This document shows positions 17,217-25,617 of a stretch of DNA of 64,000 nt, one piece after another. The translations under genes and the position numbers were made by a program. How positions within the stretch are numbered: position 1 is the first letter of the stretch; each line of letters begins with the position of its first letter. The DNA is from Pollutibacter sp044353505 (GTDB lineage Bacteria > Bacteroidota > Bacteroidia > Chitinophagales > Chitinophagaceae): positions 14,698 through 78,697 of the forward strand of contig JBILBU010000005.1 of assembly GCA_044353505.1 (NCBI GenBank), written 5' to 3'. The notes under the pieces are model-generated. The model was not told where the DNA came from, did no database searches, and saw only the letters and a program-made list of their open reading frames with translations.

Positions 17217-18860
17217 TTAATAATCCATACCGCCGCCCATTCCAGGAGCTCCGTGGTTATGACCATGCGAAGCTTCTTCATTTTTAGGTTTATCAGCGAT
17301 GACACACTCAGTGGTCAACAACATACCTGCGATAGAAGCAGCATTCTCAAGTGCAACACGTGCAACTTTGGTTGGATCGATAACACCAGCAGCAAGCAAT
17401 TTTTCATACTTGTCTGTACGTGCATTGTATCCGAAATCACCTTTTCCTTCACGAACTTTCTGAACAACGATAGAACCTTCAACACCAGCATTTGAAACGA
17501 TGGTACGAAGTGGTGATTCAAGTGCGCGACGAACAATTGCAATACCTGTAGTTTCGTCTTCGTTCAATCCTTTTTTCTTATCCAAAGATTCGATTGCGCG
17601 GATGAAGGCGATACCACCACCAGGGACGATACCTTCTTCGACAGCTGCACGAGTAGCATGCAAGGCGTCATCAACACGATCTTTCTTTTCCTTCATTTCA
17701 ACTTCTGTAGCAGCGCCTACATTAAGTACGGCAACACCACCACTAAGTTTGGCAAGACGCTCTTGAAGCTTCTCCCTATCGTAGTCAGAAGTTGTTGTTT
17801 CAATCTGAGATTTGATTTGAGAGATGCGGGCGTTGATATCATCTTTCTTACCTTTTCCGCCAACAACAATGGTGTTGTCTTTGTCAATTGTAACGCGCTC
17901 AGCACGTCCAAGATAGGTAAGGTCAGCATTTTCAAGTTTAAAACCCTGCTCTTCACTAATCACGATGCCTTTAGTAAGGATGGCAATATCTTGCATCATT
18001 TCCTTTCTGCGATCACCAAAGCCTGGAGCTTTAACAGCAGCAACCTTAAGTGTTCCGCGAAGTTTGTTTACTACAAGTGTTGCCATTGCTTCACCTTCCA
18101 AATCTTCTGCGATGATGAGCAAAGGAGCACCTTGCTGGGCAACTTTCTCAAGAATATGCAAAATGTCCTTCATCGCAGATATCTTCTTGTCGTAGATAAG
18201 GATGAAAGGATTTTGAAGTTCGCACTCCATTTTTTCTGCATTGGTAACGAAGTAGGGAGAGATATATCCCCTATCAAACTGCATACCTTCTACGATATCG
18301 ATTGAAGTTTCAGTTCCTTTTGCTTCTTCAACGGTGATCACACCATCTTTACCAACTTTTTGCATTGCTTCTGCAATCAACTTTCCAATTTCTGAATCAT
18401 TGTTTGCAGAGATTGATGCTACTTGTTGAATTTTCTTGATGTCGTTTCCAACAGTTTGTGACTGAGCACGGAGGTTTTGAATAACAAAATCTACCGCTTT
18501 ATCAATTCCCCTTTTGATGTCCATTGGGTTTGCACCAGCGGCCACGTTTTTAAGTCCTTCAGTAATGATTGATTGTGCAAGAACAGTTGCAGTTGTAGTA
18601 CCATCACCAGCTACATCAGCTGTTTTGGAAGCTACTTCTTTTACCATTTGAGCACCCATATTCTCAATAGGATCTTCAAGTTCAATTTCTTTTGCAACAG
18701 TAACACCATCTTTGGTTACTGCAGGAGCACCGAATTTCTTTTCGATAACTACGTTTCTACCCTTAGGGCCTAATGTTACTTTAACCGCGTCAGCAAGGGT
18801 ATCTACCCCTCTCTTCATTTTGTTACGCGCTTCAAGATTAAAAAATATTTGCTTTGCCAT
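17217..18860 (-). CDS. groL: Chaperonin GroEL (60 kDa)
   Basis: ATP-driven folding chamber, a double ring of seven subunits each, with GroES as lid. The 547 residues are full length: equatorial motifs VTLGPKGRNVVIEKKFG and DVAGDGTTTATVLA, apical region EGMQFDRGYISPYFV, and VEEGIVPGGGIAF near 405. The C-terminus is HGHNHGAPGMGGGMDY, a GGM-like tail with three histidines. groES lies 29 bp upstream on the same strand, a classic groESL operon. No CIRCE operator is seen upstream, so heat control is probably by another route. Confidence 0.99.
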   Translation of the reverse strand: MAKQIFFNLEARNKMKRGVDTLADAVKVTLGPKGRNVVIEKKFGAPAVTKDGVTVAKEIELEDPIENMGAQMVKEVASKTADVAGDGTTTATVLAQSIITEGLKNVAAGANPMDIKRGIDKAVDFVIQNLRAQSQTVGNDIKKIQQVASISANNDSEIGKLIAEAMQKVGKDGVITVEEAKGTETSIDIVEGMQFDRGYISPYFVTNAEKMECELQNPFILIYDKKISAMKDILHILEKVAQQGAPLLIIAEDLEGEAMATLVVNKLRGTLKVAAVKAPGFGDRRKEMMQDIAILTKGIVISEEQGFKLENADLTYLGRAERVTIDKDNTIVVGGKGKKDDINARISQIKSQIETTTSDYDREKLQERLAKLSGGVAVLNVGAATEVEMKEKKDRVDDALHATRAAVEEGIVPGGGIAFIRAIESLDKKKGLNEDETTGIAIVRRALESPLRTIVSNAGVEGSIVVQKVREGKGDFGYNARTDKYEKLLAAGVIDPTKVARVALENAASIAGMLLTTECVIADKPKNEEASHGHNHGAPGMGGGMDY

Positions 18861-18889
18861 GTGATTGGTTTTTTTAGTTTTTTCGCAGA

Positions 18890-19171
18890 TTAAACAATAG
18901 CAAGGATATCAGACTCCCGCATGATGAGATAGTCGTGTCCTTCGACAGAGATTTCTGTTCCTGAATATTTGCCATAAAGAACAGTATCACCAGCTTTTAC
19001 ACTCATGGGTTCGTCTTTTTTACCCGGACCTGCGGCAACAATTGATCCTCTTTGAGGCTTTTCCTTCGCTGTGTCAGGAATGATGATGCCACCTGCAGTC
19101 TTCTCCTCGGCGGGAGCAGGCTTCACGATTACCCTGTCATGCAATGGGGTAATGTTTAACTTCTTAGCCAT
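18890..19171 (-). CDS. groS: Co-chaperonin GroES
   Basis: Heptameric lid of the GroEL cage. I start at ATG 19171 (MAKKLNITPLHDRV), which gives the usual length of 93 residues; the open frame to 19213 adds a hydrophobic, non-family stretch. Family blocks are LHDRVIVKPAPAEEKTAGGIIIPD, split here as DRVIVKP and GGIIIPDTAKEKP, then the mobile-loop region and YGKYSGTEISVEGHDYLIMRE with the ILAIV end. It is first in the groESL operon. Confidence 0.98.
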   Translation of the reverse strand: MAKKLNITPLHDRVIVKPAPAEEKTAGGIIIPDTAKEKPQRGSIVAAGPGKKDEPMSVKAGDTVLYGKYSGTEISVEGHDYLIMRESDILAIV

Positions 19172-19212
19172 AGCTTTTGGTTTTGTTTTGTTAAAAATGA
19201 AATAAAAATGCA

Positions 19213-19232
19213 AATCAGATCAACACCTGATT
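19213..19232. repeat. Inverted repeat in the groES leader
   Basis: AATCAG (19213-19218) and CTGATT (19227-19232) flank 8 nt, 42-61 bp upstream of the groES ATG. It could be an operator or mRNA hairpin. It does not match CIRCE. The rest of the 258-bp gap to nusB holds a CCACGAGGTGG hairpin and the nusB promoter. Confidence 0.3.
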
Positions 19233-19377
19233 GCGTTCTACCATAAATATCCAATTTCATACCACGAGGTGGGATTTGCAATTATGTCAGCTTCCCCTTC
19301 CTTATTGGTTGATTTTGAAGAAAATGTCAGCTAAAATAGGGATTCAATATGTCAATTTATCATTCTACACATAAAAA

Positions 19378-19408
19378 TTGACTAAAGGGCTGGCAAAGCG
19401 TATATTTG
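19378..19408 (+). promoter_or_regulatory. Promoter of nusB
   Basis: TTG at 19378-19380, then 20 bp, then TATATTTG at 19401-19408: a full match to the Bacteroidota -33/-7 pattern. It lies 21 bp before the chosen ATG at 19430 and contains the TTG at 19406 that would open a longer frame, which argues against that earlier start. Confidence 0.6.
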
Positions 19409-19429
19409 CGCCCTCAAACAGCTCTTTAC

Positions 19430-20359
19430 ATGATCAGTCGTAGAAATATCCGGATTAAGGTGATGCAGTGCCTCTATGCAGTGGAAACTGAATCCGGCGT
19501 GATAGCAGAAGATAAAGCAGTTATTTTATTAAAAAAGTACCTTGAACAAACAGCAGATTTGTTCACCTTCACGATCTATTTAATAACAGAGGTGGCCAGG
19601 TACGCAGAAACAGATGCAAGAAACAAGGCATCTAAACATCTGCCATCGGAGAAAGACCTCAATATAAATACCAAGATTTCAGGTAACACCTTGTTGTGGA
19701 AGATCCTTGAACAACCTGCTTTCCAACAAGCCATCAAAAGCCGTAATCTAACCTCCCTATTGGATCAGGAAATTGTCAAGAAAATATACATCAAACTCAC
19801 GGAAACAGACATTTACCAAACCTATATCTCCCAAGAATCAAGGGAGAAAAAACTTGAAAAAGAATTGTTGAGTTTTATTTTCACAGACCTAATGATGGCA
19901 GATGAGGATATAAACGAATATATTGAAGAACATTTCGTTCAATGGGATGACGACAGTGAGATGATTTATCAAATGATACTGAACTACTTGAGTAAGCCAA
20001 CAGCCTATGATTTTCTGCAAATTGTTGGTCCAGAAAAGACTCATTATGCCGTAAGCTTACTCAAAACAGCCATCGATAAAAAAGAATACACAATGGAACT
20101 GATTGTCCCAAAACTCAAAAATTGGGATTCTGATCGGATTGCCGTACTGGACATGATCATGATCAGGCTTGGAGTGTGTGAACTTTTATATTTTGAAACA
20201 ATACCGGCAAAAGTTACCCTAAACGAGTATATTGATATTGCAAAGAGCTATAGCACATCACAAAGTGGCCACTTTGTGAATGGAATTATGGATAGCATCC
20301 ACAAGGATTTAGAAGCAGAAGGAAAACTTAAAAAAGTTGACTTCAGAAAACTTAGTTGA
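19430..20359 (+). CDS. nusB: Transcription antitermination factor NusB, long form
   Basis: Binds boxA RNA with NusE (S10) to keep RNA polymerase going through rRNA operons. The 309-residue protein is the Bacteroidota form: MISRRNIRIKVMQCLYAVE at the start, a long insert, and the NusB fold in the C-terminal half (WDSDRIAVLDMIMIRLGVCELLYFE, read in parts; VTLNEYIDIAKSYST; FVNGIMDSI). E. coli NusB is about 139 residues, so the extra region is large but normal in this phylum. ATG 19430 is chosen over the TTG at 19406, which lies in the promoter. It is followed by the DUF1573 gene after 30 bp. Confidence 0.94.
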   Translation: MISRRNIRIKVMQCLYAVETESGVIAEDKAVILLKKYLEQTADLFTFTIYLITEVARYAETDARNKASKHLPSEKDLNINTKISGNTLLWKILEQPAFQQAIKSRNLTSLLDQEIVKKIYIKLTETDIYQTYISQESREKKLEKELLSFIFTDLMMADEDINEYIEEHFVQWDDDSEMIYQMILNYLSKPTAYDFLQIVGPEKTHYAVSLLKTAIDKKEYTMELIVPKLKNWDSDRIAVLDMIMIRLGVCELLYFETIPAKVTLNEYIDIAKSYSTSQSGHFVNGIMDSIHKDLEAEGKLKKVDFRKLS

Positions 20360-20365
20360 ATTAAC

Positions 20366-20373
20366 TATTTTTG
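20366..20373 (+). promoter_or_regulatory. Candidate -7 box before the DUF1573 gene
   Basis: TATTTTTG matches TAnnTTTG 17 bp before the ATG at 20390. The nearest TTG upstream is spaced 26 bp, which is long. It may simply be chance inside a nusB operon. Confidence 0.25.
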
Positions 20374-20389
20374 AAAAGTAATTTTAACA

Positions 20390-20845
20390 ATGAAAACGCC
20401 TGTAATCATATTAGCCCTTTCCATTATTGCTGCAGGAGCAATCATTACCCTGAACAAGCCAGAACCTCTTGCTAAAAAGGCTAGAATCAGCAATAAACCA
20501 ACTCCTCCCAAAAGCAATCTTCCCTCCACCACCATTGAATGGAAGGATACACTGTTCAACGCCGGTACAATCGTTGATGGCGAAGAGTTGGAAGTGGTAT
20601 ACAGCTTTAAGAATACTGGCTCAGAAGTACTGGTATTTAGCGATATAAAAGCCTCATGCGGCTGTACCATCCCTGAGAAGCCAGAGAAACCAATTTTACC
20701 AGGAAGTCCCGGAATCATTAAAGCTCTCTTCAACAGCAAAGGCAGAATAGGCAGCAATCACAAGGTGTTGACTGCATTTGCAAACACGAAAGAAGGATCT
20801 CAACAACTCATATTCGATGTTGAGGTAGTCAATTCAAAAAAGTAA
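20390..20845 (+). CDS. DUF1573 membrane-anchored or secreted protein
   Basis: A 151-residue exported protein. Residues 1-21 are a hydrophobic signal or anchor (TPVIILALSIIAAGAIITL). The DUF1573 domain (about 45-150) is an Ig-like beta-sandwich: VVYSFKNTGSEVLVFSDIKASCGCTIPE, in which the conserved GCT block with two cysteines is clear, then PGIIKALFNSKGRIG. Function is not established for the family. It sits between nusB and yajC in a plus-strand run. Confidence 0.88.
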   Translation: MKTPVIILALSIIAAGAIITLNKPEPLAKKARISNKPTPPKSNLPSTTIEWKDTLFNAGTIVDGEELEVVYSFKNTGSEVLVFSDIKASCGCTIPEKPEKPILPGSPGIIKALFNSKGRIGSNHKVLTAFANTKEGSQQLIFDVEVVNSKK

Positions 20846-20881
20846 CATCCCCAATCACACATTCAATAAACAAAAACAAAT

Positions 20882-21208
20882 ATGATGAATTCAATTTTAC
20901 TGCAAGCTGCCCCCAATGCCGGAGTTATGCAACTTGTATTGCTAGGAGGTATGATCTTGGTGTTTTATTTTTTTATGATTCGCCCACAATCTCAGAAGGC
21001 TAAAAAGGCAAAAAAGTTTCAAGAAGACCTTCAGAAAGGTGCCAAAATTGTAACCATTGCAGGTATACATGGAATAGTAAACAAGGTTAATGATGACAAC
21101 ACCCTTCAGATTGAAGTAAATCCTGGATCTTTTATCAAAATCGAAAAATCTGCCATCAGTATGGAATGGAGTGACCAACTTAACAAGGCGGCTGCATCTT
21201 CTAAATAA
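20882..21208 (+). CDS. yajC: Preprotein translocase subunit YajC
   Basis: Small inner-membrane partner of SecDF in protein export. One membrane helix (about 14-34, LVLLGGMILVFYFFMIRPQ) carries the family motif FFMIRPQ, followed by a basic stretch (KAKKAKKFQEDLQKG) and a small beta domain (IVTIAGIHGIVNKV). Two ATGs in tandem at 20882 and 20885 are both possible. A strong terminator follows at 21225-21256, ending the nusB-to-yajC run. Confidence 0.96.
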   Translation: MMNSILLQAAPNAGVMQLVLLGGMILVFYFFMIRPQSQKAKKAKKFQEDLQKGAKIVTIAGIHGIVNKVNDDNTLQIEVNPGSFIKIEKSAISMEWSDQLNKAAASSK

Positions 21209-21224
21209 TATTGATATCCGTAAA

Positions 21225-21256
21225 AAAAGCCCGGAACTAACCTTCCGGGCTTTTTA
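21225..21256 (+). terminator. Rho-independent terminator after yajC
   Basis: Arms AAAAGCCCGGAA (21225-21236) and TTCCGGGCTTTT (21243-21254) with a CTAACC loop and terminal T run. It may also act in reverse owing to the leading A run. Confidence 0.88.
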
Positions 21257-21259
21257 CGT

Positions 21260-21267
21260 TAAATTTG
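21260..21267 (+). promoter_or_regulatory. Candidate -7 box for coaE
   Basis: TAAATTTG is an exact TAnnTTTG match directly after the yajC terminator. It ends only 3 bp before the ATG at 21271, which would make the coaE mRNA nearly leaderless if used. No good -33 box is possible without using terminator sequence. Confidence 0.3.
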
Positions 21268-21270
21268 AGC

Positions 21271-21876
21271 ATGCTTAAAATTGGTTTAACAGGAGGCATA
21301 GGTGCTGGAAAAACTACCGTAGCAAAGATTTTTGAAACGTTGGGCATACCCGTTTACTATGCTGATCAGGAAGCAAAACGGCTAATGGAAACCAATGCTG
21401 AACTCATCAAAACAATCAAGAATCAATTTGGTGAGTCAACCTACTCAGATGGAAAATTAAATAGAAAAATATTAGCCGAAATTATTTTTACCGATAAAGA
21501 GAAACTGGCCCAATTGAATAGTATTGTTCATCCATTTACAATTCAAGATGGTATACGATGGATGAGTGACCAAACTTGTTCATATGCAATAAAAGAAGCT
21601 GCATTGATTTTTGAGAGTGGCAGTAGGCATGAATTTGATTTCATTATCGGAGTTTCTGCCCCATCCGCATTAAGATTCGCCAGAACAATGGAAAGAGATC
21701 ATGAAACCAAGGCGCATATCACAGAACGTATGGACAACCAAATGGATGAAACAATAAAAATGAACCTTTGCGATGCCGTCATAATCAATGACGAAGAGCA
21801 ACTGCTTATTCCCCAAGTCATTGCACTGCATAAAAAACTTCTTAAAATGTCTGGGGAAGCATCAACACATGGATAA
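21271..21876 (+). CDS. coaE: Dephospho-CoA kinase
   Basis: Last step of coenzyme A synthesis: phosphorylates the 3' hydroxyl of dephospho-CoA. The P-loop GGIGAGKTT is at residues 8-16, followed by YYADQEAKRLM and the late motif with the usual basic residues (RTMERDHETKAHITERMDNQM). Its 201 residues match the family. ATG 21271 is used rather than the TTG at 21265. The next gene starts 8 bp before its stop, so the two are translationally coupled. Confidence 0.96.
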   Translation: MLKIGLTGGIGAGKTTVAKIFETLGIPVYYADQEAKRLMETNAELIKTIKNQFGESTYSDGKLNRKILAEIIFTDKEKLAQLNSIVHPFTIQDGIRWMSDQTCSYAIKEAALIFESGSRHEFDFIIGVSAPSALRFARTMERDHETKAHITERMDNQMDETIKMNLCDAVIINDEEQLLIPQVIALHKKLLKMSGEASTHG

Positions 21877-22594
21877 CTTTCCCTCAATAGCCGACCACTC
21901 CCTTATTTGGATATTTGGCATTATTATTCCTTTCATATCTGGATTGCAAAGTGAAAAGCTTTCGGGTGGTGTACAATTTGATAGCTCATCAAGAAGAAGA
22001 CTATACCTTGCAAACAGCCTGATGCTTGGAATTGCAGGATCGATTGTATTGAGTTTATGGGCCTTCAAAAAAAGAACCTGGAACAGCCTGGGGTTTAGGG
22101 ATGTTGACAATAAACACCTCACCGTAACCGTGATAGCCATTCTTATATTTGTTCTCGCCTATGTAGTTGATACCATCATCACCAACAAGTCGGTTAAAAA
22201 ACAAGGTTCAACAACTGACTGGTTTAATACATACTCATTTCTTCCTCAAAATAAACAAGACCTCCTACCCTACATTTTACTGTGTGCCTGTGCTGGTTTT
22301 TTTGAAGAGATCATATACAGAGGATTCATGGTGTCCTATTTCATGCCCTTACATGATAAGTCGATGCCTATACCATGGATAGCAATCCTCGCCCCTGCCT
22401 TTCTCTTTAGTTTGGCGCATTTCTATCAGGGATGGACAGCAGTTGTCAAAATAGGGATATTCTCCATGCTGTTTGGAGTAATTTATATCTACTCGAAAAG
22501 CCTTTACCCCCCAATGATCTTGCATTTTCTAGTTGACCTGTTTAGTGGCCTGTTTTACATGAGGCAAAAAAAATATTACAAAAGACAGAAATAG
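21869..22594 (+). CDS. CPBP-family intramembrane metalloprotease
   Basis: A polytopic membrane protein of 241 residues in the CPBP (CAAX protease/bacteriocin-processing, Rce1-like) family. The three family motifs are present in order: FFEEIIYRGF (EExxxR), FSLAHFYQG (His), and LHFLVDLFSG (His/Asp). About seven hydrophobic segments. I start at ATG 21869, which overlaps the end of coaE by 8 bp; the earlier frame from 21788 lies within coaE and codes for nothing membrane-like. Natural substrate unknown. A rhomboid gene is two genes downstream. Confidence 0.9.
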   Translation: MDNFPSIADHSLIWIFGIIIPFISGLQSEKLSGGVQFDSSSRRRLYLANSLMLGIAGSIVLSLWAFKKRTWNSLGFRDVDNKHLTVTVIAILIFVLAYVVDTIITNKSVKKQGSTTDWFNTYSFLPQNKQDLLPYILLCACAGFFEEIIYRGFMVSYFMPLHDKSMPIPWIAILAPAFLFSLAHFYQGWTAVVKIGIFSMLFGVIYIYSKSLYPPMILHFLVDLFSGLFYMRQKKYYKRQK

Positions 22595-22650
22595 CACAAT
22601 AAACACAATCCGTATATTCCAAAAAATCTTTGCTTTCTTTGTAGCACAAT

Positions 22651-23124
22651 ATGAAAATCGAATTTTGGAGCATAGGAAAACAACACGACCCCTCGATTAG
22701 AGAGGCCATAGAGGATTATACATCCAGAATAAAAAAATACGCCCCTGTTAAATGGGAAATAATACCAGTTCCAAAGAATGCAAATGCGCTAAGTGAAATT
22801 GACCAAAAGAAAAGTGAAGCAAAAATGATTTTGGAGAGAATGGACAAGGATATTGTAATGGTTGCTTTAGATGAATATGGTAAAGAAATGAACTCTGTCA
22901 ATCTTGCAACATTCCTTACCAAAAAAGCGGATATGGGAGCGAAGAAGTTGGTGTTTTTAATAGGTGGTGCTTATGGAATTGACCAGTCGATACTCGATAA
23001 GGCAGACTACAAATGGTCACTATCAAAACTCACATTTCCACATCAACTGGCTAGACTCATTCTTGCAGAACAGATTTACAGAGCCTACAGCATAACTAAA
23101 AACGAAAAATATCACCACCAATAA
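22651..23124 (+). CDS. rlmH: 23S rRNA (pseudouridine1915-N3)-methyltransferase RlmH
   Basis: SPOUT-class enzyme that methylates pseudouridine 1915 in helix 69 of 23S rRNA. All family blocks are present: MKIEFWSIGKQ start, YGKEMNSVNLATFL, the knot motif VFLIGGAYGID near 107-117, and HQLARLILAEQIYRAYSI at the end with the trailing YHH. The 157 residues are the normal length. It is followed after 14 bp by the rhomboid gene. Confidence 0.97.
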   Translation: MKIEFWSIGKQHDPSIREAIEDYTSRIKKYAPVKWEIIPVPKNANALSEIDQKKSEAKMILERMDKDIVMVALDEYGKEMNSVNLATFLTKKADMGAKKLVFLIGGAYGIDQSILDKADYKWSLSKLTFPHQLARLILAEQIYRAYSITKNEKYHHQ

Positions 23125-23138
23125 AAGATTAACTTATC

Positions 23139-23765
23139 ATGAGCATCACGTTCCTAATCATCATCATCACCAGTGTCGTCTCAATCATAGGCTTTAGCAA
23201 GTCAACCATGAAAGATGATCTTTTATTTTGGCCCTATGTGATCAAACGTGAGGGTCAAATTTATCGTTTTGTTACCCATGGTGCTTTGCATGCGGATGCC
23301 ATGCATCTCATTTTCAATATGGTATCATTTTATTCATTTGGAATAGCACTGGAAGAATATTTATTTAAAGCCCTGTTTGGAGATCTCTCAAGAGCCTTGT
23401 TTGCAGTCATGTATTTTACGTCCATCATTGCCTCAGTGATTCCAGACTTCTTCAAATACCAAGATCAATCGCATTATAGATCTCTAGGTGCCTCTGGAGC
23501 AGTTTCTGCAGTTGTCTTCTCTGCAATTACCATTCAGCCCAATATGCCGATCCGATTCTTTTTTATACCCTTCAATATTCCGGGATATGTTTTCGGAATT
23601 GCATTTTTGGTGTTGTCCGCGATACTTGCAAAAAAAGGGGGTGGGAACATTGGACACAATGCACATTTCTGGGGTAGTATGTTCGGCATATTGTTCACTT
23701 ACGTGGCTGCGAAACTTATCAGTGGAATCGACTTGTTTGAATATTTTGTAAAAACTGTTTTCTAG
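23139..23765 (+). CDS. Rhomboid-family intramembrane serine protease
   Basis: Cleaves membrane proteins within the bilayer. The catalytic Ser119 is in SLGASGAVSAV and the catalytic His is most likely His176 in GHNAHFWGSMFG. The early signature THGALHADAMHLIFNMVSF (conserved His and Asn) is also present. At 208 residues with six hydrophobic segments it is the minimal bacterial form. Substrate unknown. It lies just after rlmH and is convergent with tilS across 52 bp with no obvious terminator. Confidence 0.94.
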   Translation: MSITFLIIIITSVVSIIGFSKSTMKDDLLFWPYVIKREGQIYRFVTHGALHADAMHLIFNMVSFYSFGIALEEYLFKALFGDLSRALFAVMYFTSIIASVIPDFFKYQDQSHYRSLGASGAVSAVVFSAITIQPNMPIRFFFIPFNIPGYVFGIAFLVLSAILAKKGGGNIGHNAHFWGSMFGILFTYVAAKLISGIDLFEYFVKTVF

Positions 23766-23817
23766 TCAAGTTATAAAGCATAGACAAGAATTAGCACCAG
23801 TCGTGAGTGAAGATTGC

Positions 23818-25194
23818 TTAGGATTTAGGTTTGAGGTTAACGATCAATACGGATTTGCTAGATTCTGTCAACTTCACCCGATCGTCAATTCTTCTTCCAA
23901 TAACCCAAATGATTTTTTTATTGGATTCGATTACCCATTGATTTTCTTTTTCGATTTTAGACAATTTAAGGTCAGTTAAAAAACGTGCAACCTTTTTTTT
24001 CTTTTTCATTCCAAGCGGATAAAAATAATCTCCATTTTTCCATTTGCGAACGATTAAAGGATATTGTATAAACCGGGCATCAACAAAAGCATGGCCGGGA
24101 TCATGATCTGGATTAACAAGGCTATTGACTGCTGAAAATGACAATAAAAACCCATTTACCGGCACTTCACTTACTCCCGCTTCAACCAGAACAATTGCGT
24201 TATCTTCTACCGTTAAGGGATCAATTAGCAACCACGCTCGGTTGCGCAAAACACGGTGGGTAGAAGACTGAGTATATTTGCCAGATGATGCTGTGAATAG
24301 TTTTTTTATTTCAGGAATTTGTGAAGCCCCGAAACCAAATTCTTTAAAGATCTCATGCATCACGGTGTCTATAGCGTCCACTTGTGTCAACTTATTTACA
24401 GCAATACAAATATTGCCATCAATAGACTGCACCAGTTTGGCCTTCAACTCGTTTATGCGCTGACGATAAAGCAACTCGATTTCAGTAAACCGCTTTGCAC
24501 TTTCCATAAGGTTCACTGTTGCAGCAGGAAACACTTTCTGAACTTCTGGAAAAATGATGTTGCGAAAAAGATTTCTGGTATAGTGATCATCAAGATTCGA
24601 GCTATCATCGACCCACTGAATAGTTGAGCCTGTTGCATAGTCAAGGATTTCACTGCGCCGCGCAAATAACAATGGCCTAATTGCAGTTCCAGAGCGTTCA
24701 GGAATGCCATGCAAGCCGGCTATACCAGTACCCCGAAAGAAATTCATGGCCATGGTTTCTGCAAGATCATCTCCATGGTGAGCAGTTAAGAGATAGGTTT
24801 TTTTGTTAGGCTGATGCTTTTGTTCAACCATCTCAGAGAACCAACTATACCTTAATATCCGAGCAGTTTCCTGTGTTCCCTTGCCCATTGTTTCCATGGC
24901 TGTTTTGGTATCAAAGGATTTTACCTCCAAGTCTACTCCAATGGAAGATGCAAGTTGTCTGACAAAAAGTTCATCCCGCATACTCTCCTCACCCCTCAAA
25001 TTAAAGTTGCAATGCAATATCATGAAGGGATAGCCTGCTTTTTTCAACAAGTGAACAAGTACAACTGAGTCTACTCCGCCACTGCAAGCGACTAATAACT
25101 GATCAGTTGCAGACCACAAGCCATTTGAGCAAACATGTTCAACAAATTGATGTTCGAATGCCTGACAACGTTCTATTTTACTTGAGGTAATCAT
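23818..25194 (-). CDS. tilS: tRNA(Ile)-lysidine synthase TilS
   Basis: Converts C34 of the tRNA-Ile CAU anticodon to lysidine so that it reads AUA. The PP-loop SGGVDS is at residues 38-43, after MITSSKIERC..., followed by LTAHHGDDLAETMAMNFFRG and ATP-binding core blocks. The C-terminal TilS domain (about 360-458) has FYPLGMKKKKKVARFLTDLKL in parts. Its ATG at 25194 overlaps the stop of the upstream TPR gene in an ATGA arrangement, so translation is coupled. Confidence 0.96.
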   Translation of the reverse strand: MITSSKIERCQAFEHQFVEHVCSNGLWSATDQLLVACSGGVDSVVLVHLLKKAGYPFMILHCNFNLRGEESMRDELFVRQLASSIGVDLEVKSFDTKTAMETMGKGTQETARILRYSWFSEMVEQKHQPNKKTYLLTAHHGDDLAETMAMNFFRGTGIAGLHGIPERSGTAIRPLLFARRSEILDYATGSTIQWVDDSSNLDDHYTRNLFRNIIFPEVQKVFPAATVNLMESAKRFTEIELLYRQRINELKAKLVQSIDGNICIAVNKLTQVDAIDTVMHEIFKEFGFGASQIPEIKKLFTASSGKYTQSSTHRVLRNRAWLLIDPLTVEDNAIVLVEAGVSEVPVNGFLLSFSAVNSLVNPDHDPGHAFVDARFIQYPLIVRKWKNGDYFYPLGMKKKKKVARFLTDLKLSKIEKENQWVIESNKKIIWVIGRRIDDRVKLTESSKSVLIVNLKPKS

Positions 25195-25514
25195 AAAATT
25201 GACTCGTCTTTTAATTGCTGAAGAGCAGCCTTGAGCTCACGCAAAGAAGTTGAATCTTTCACCTGTTCAGCAAGAACAATTCCCTTTGTGTACACAGCCT
25301 CTGCTTTAAGCCGATCAACAATTCTTTCACAGAGCTTGCCCAGGTGATAATAAGTTCCAACATAAAACTCGTCTATGGCAATAATTTCATCCATCACGTG
25401 TTGAGCTTCGAGGTCATCACCGATTTTTACAAGCTCCATGGCTAGGGCATGGCGCGTAAACATGTCAGTCGGATCTCTCTCGATATAAGACCTGAGAATT
25501 GCGATTCTGTTCAT
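25191..25514 (-). CDS. Small TPR-like protein coupled to tilS
   Basis: A 107-residue helical protein with tetratricopeptide-like repeats: DMFTRHALAMELVKIGDDLEA and FYVGTYYHLGKLCERIVDRLKAEAVY (each read in parts). No catalytic motif or signal peptide, so a cytoplasmic scaffold is likely. I start at ATG 25514 (MNRIAILRSY); the frame to 25532 adds six residues. The TGA stop shares bases with the tilS ATG. Function is unknown; the tie to tilS is positional. Confidence 0.82.
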   Translation of the reverse strand: MNRIAILRSYIERDPTDMFTRHALAMELVKIGDDLEAQHVMDEIIAIDEFYVGTYYHLGKLCERIVDRLKAEAVYTKGIVLAEQVKDSTSLRELKAALQQLKDESIL

Positions 25515-25561
25515 TGGGGAAAACTTGACCATAGTACTGAAAATAATTCCCTCAACGGGTC

Positions 25562-25569
25562 TATATTTG
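25562..25569 (+). promoter_or_regulatory. Candidate -7 box for etfBA
   Basis: TATATTTG sits 48 bp before etfB, within the near-palindrome CTATATTTGCAATATATAG (25561-25579). No TTG at the normal -33 spacing was found. The region also lies upstream of the divergent TPR/tilS pair. Confidence 0.35.
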
Positions 25570-25617
25570 CAATATATAGGGTTGCTATAACAACTTTTTT
25601 ACCTTAATCTTACTGTA

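Noticed and set aside
19406..19429. TTG start for nusB
   Set aside because: The TTG is part of the -7 box TATATTTG, so it cannot be in the mRNA from that promoter.
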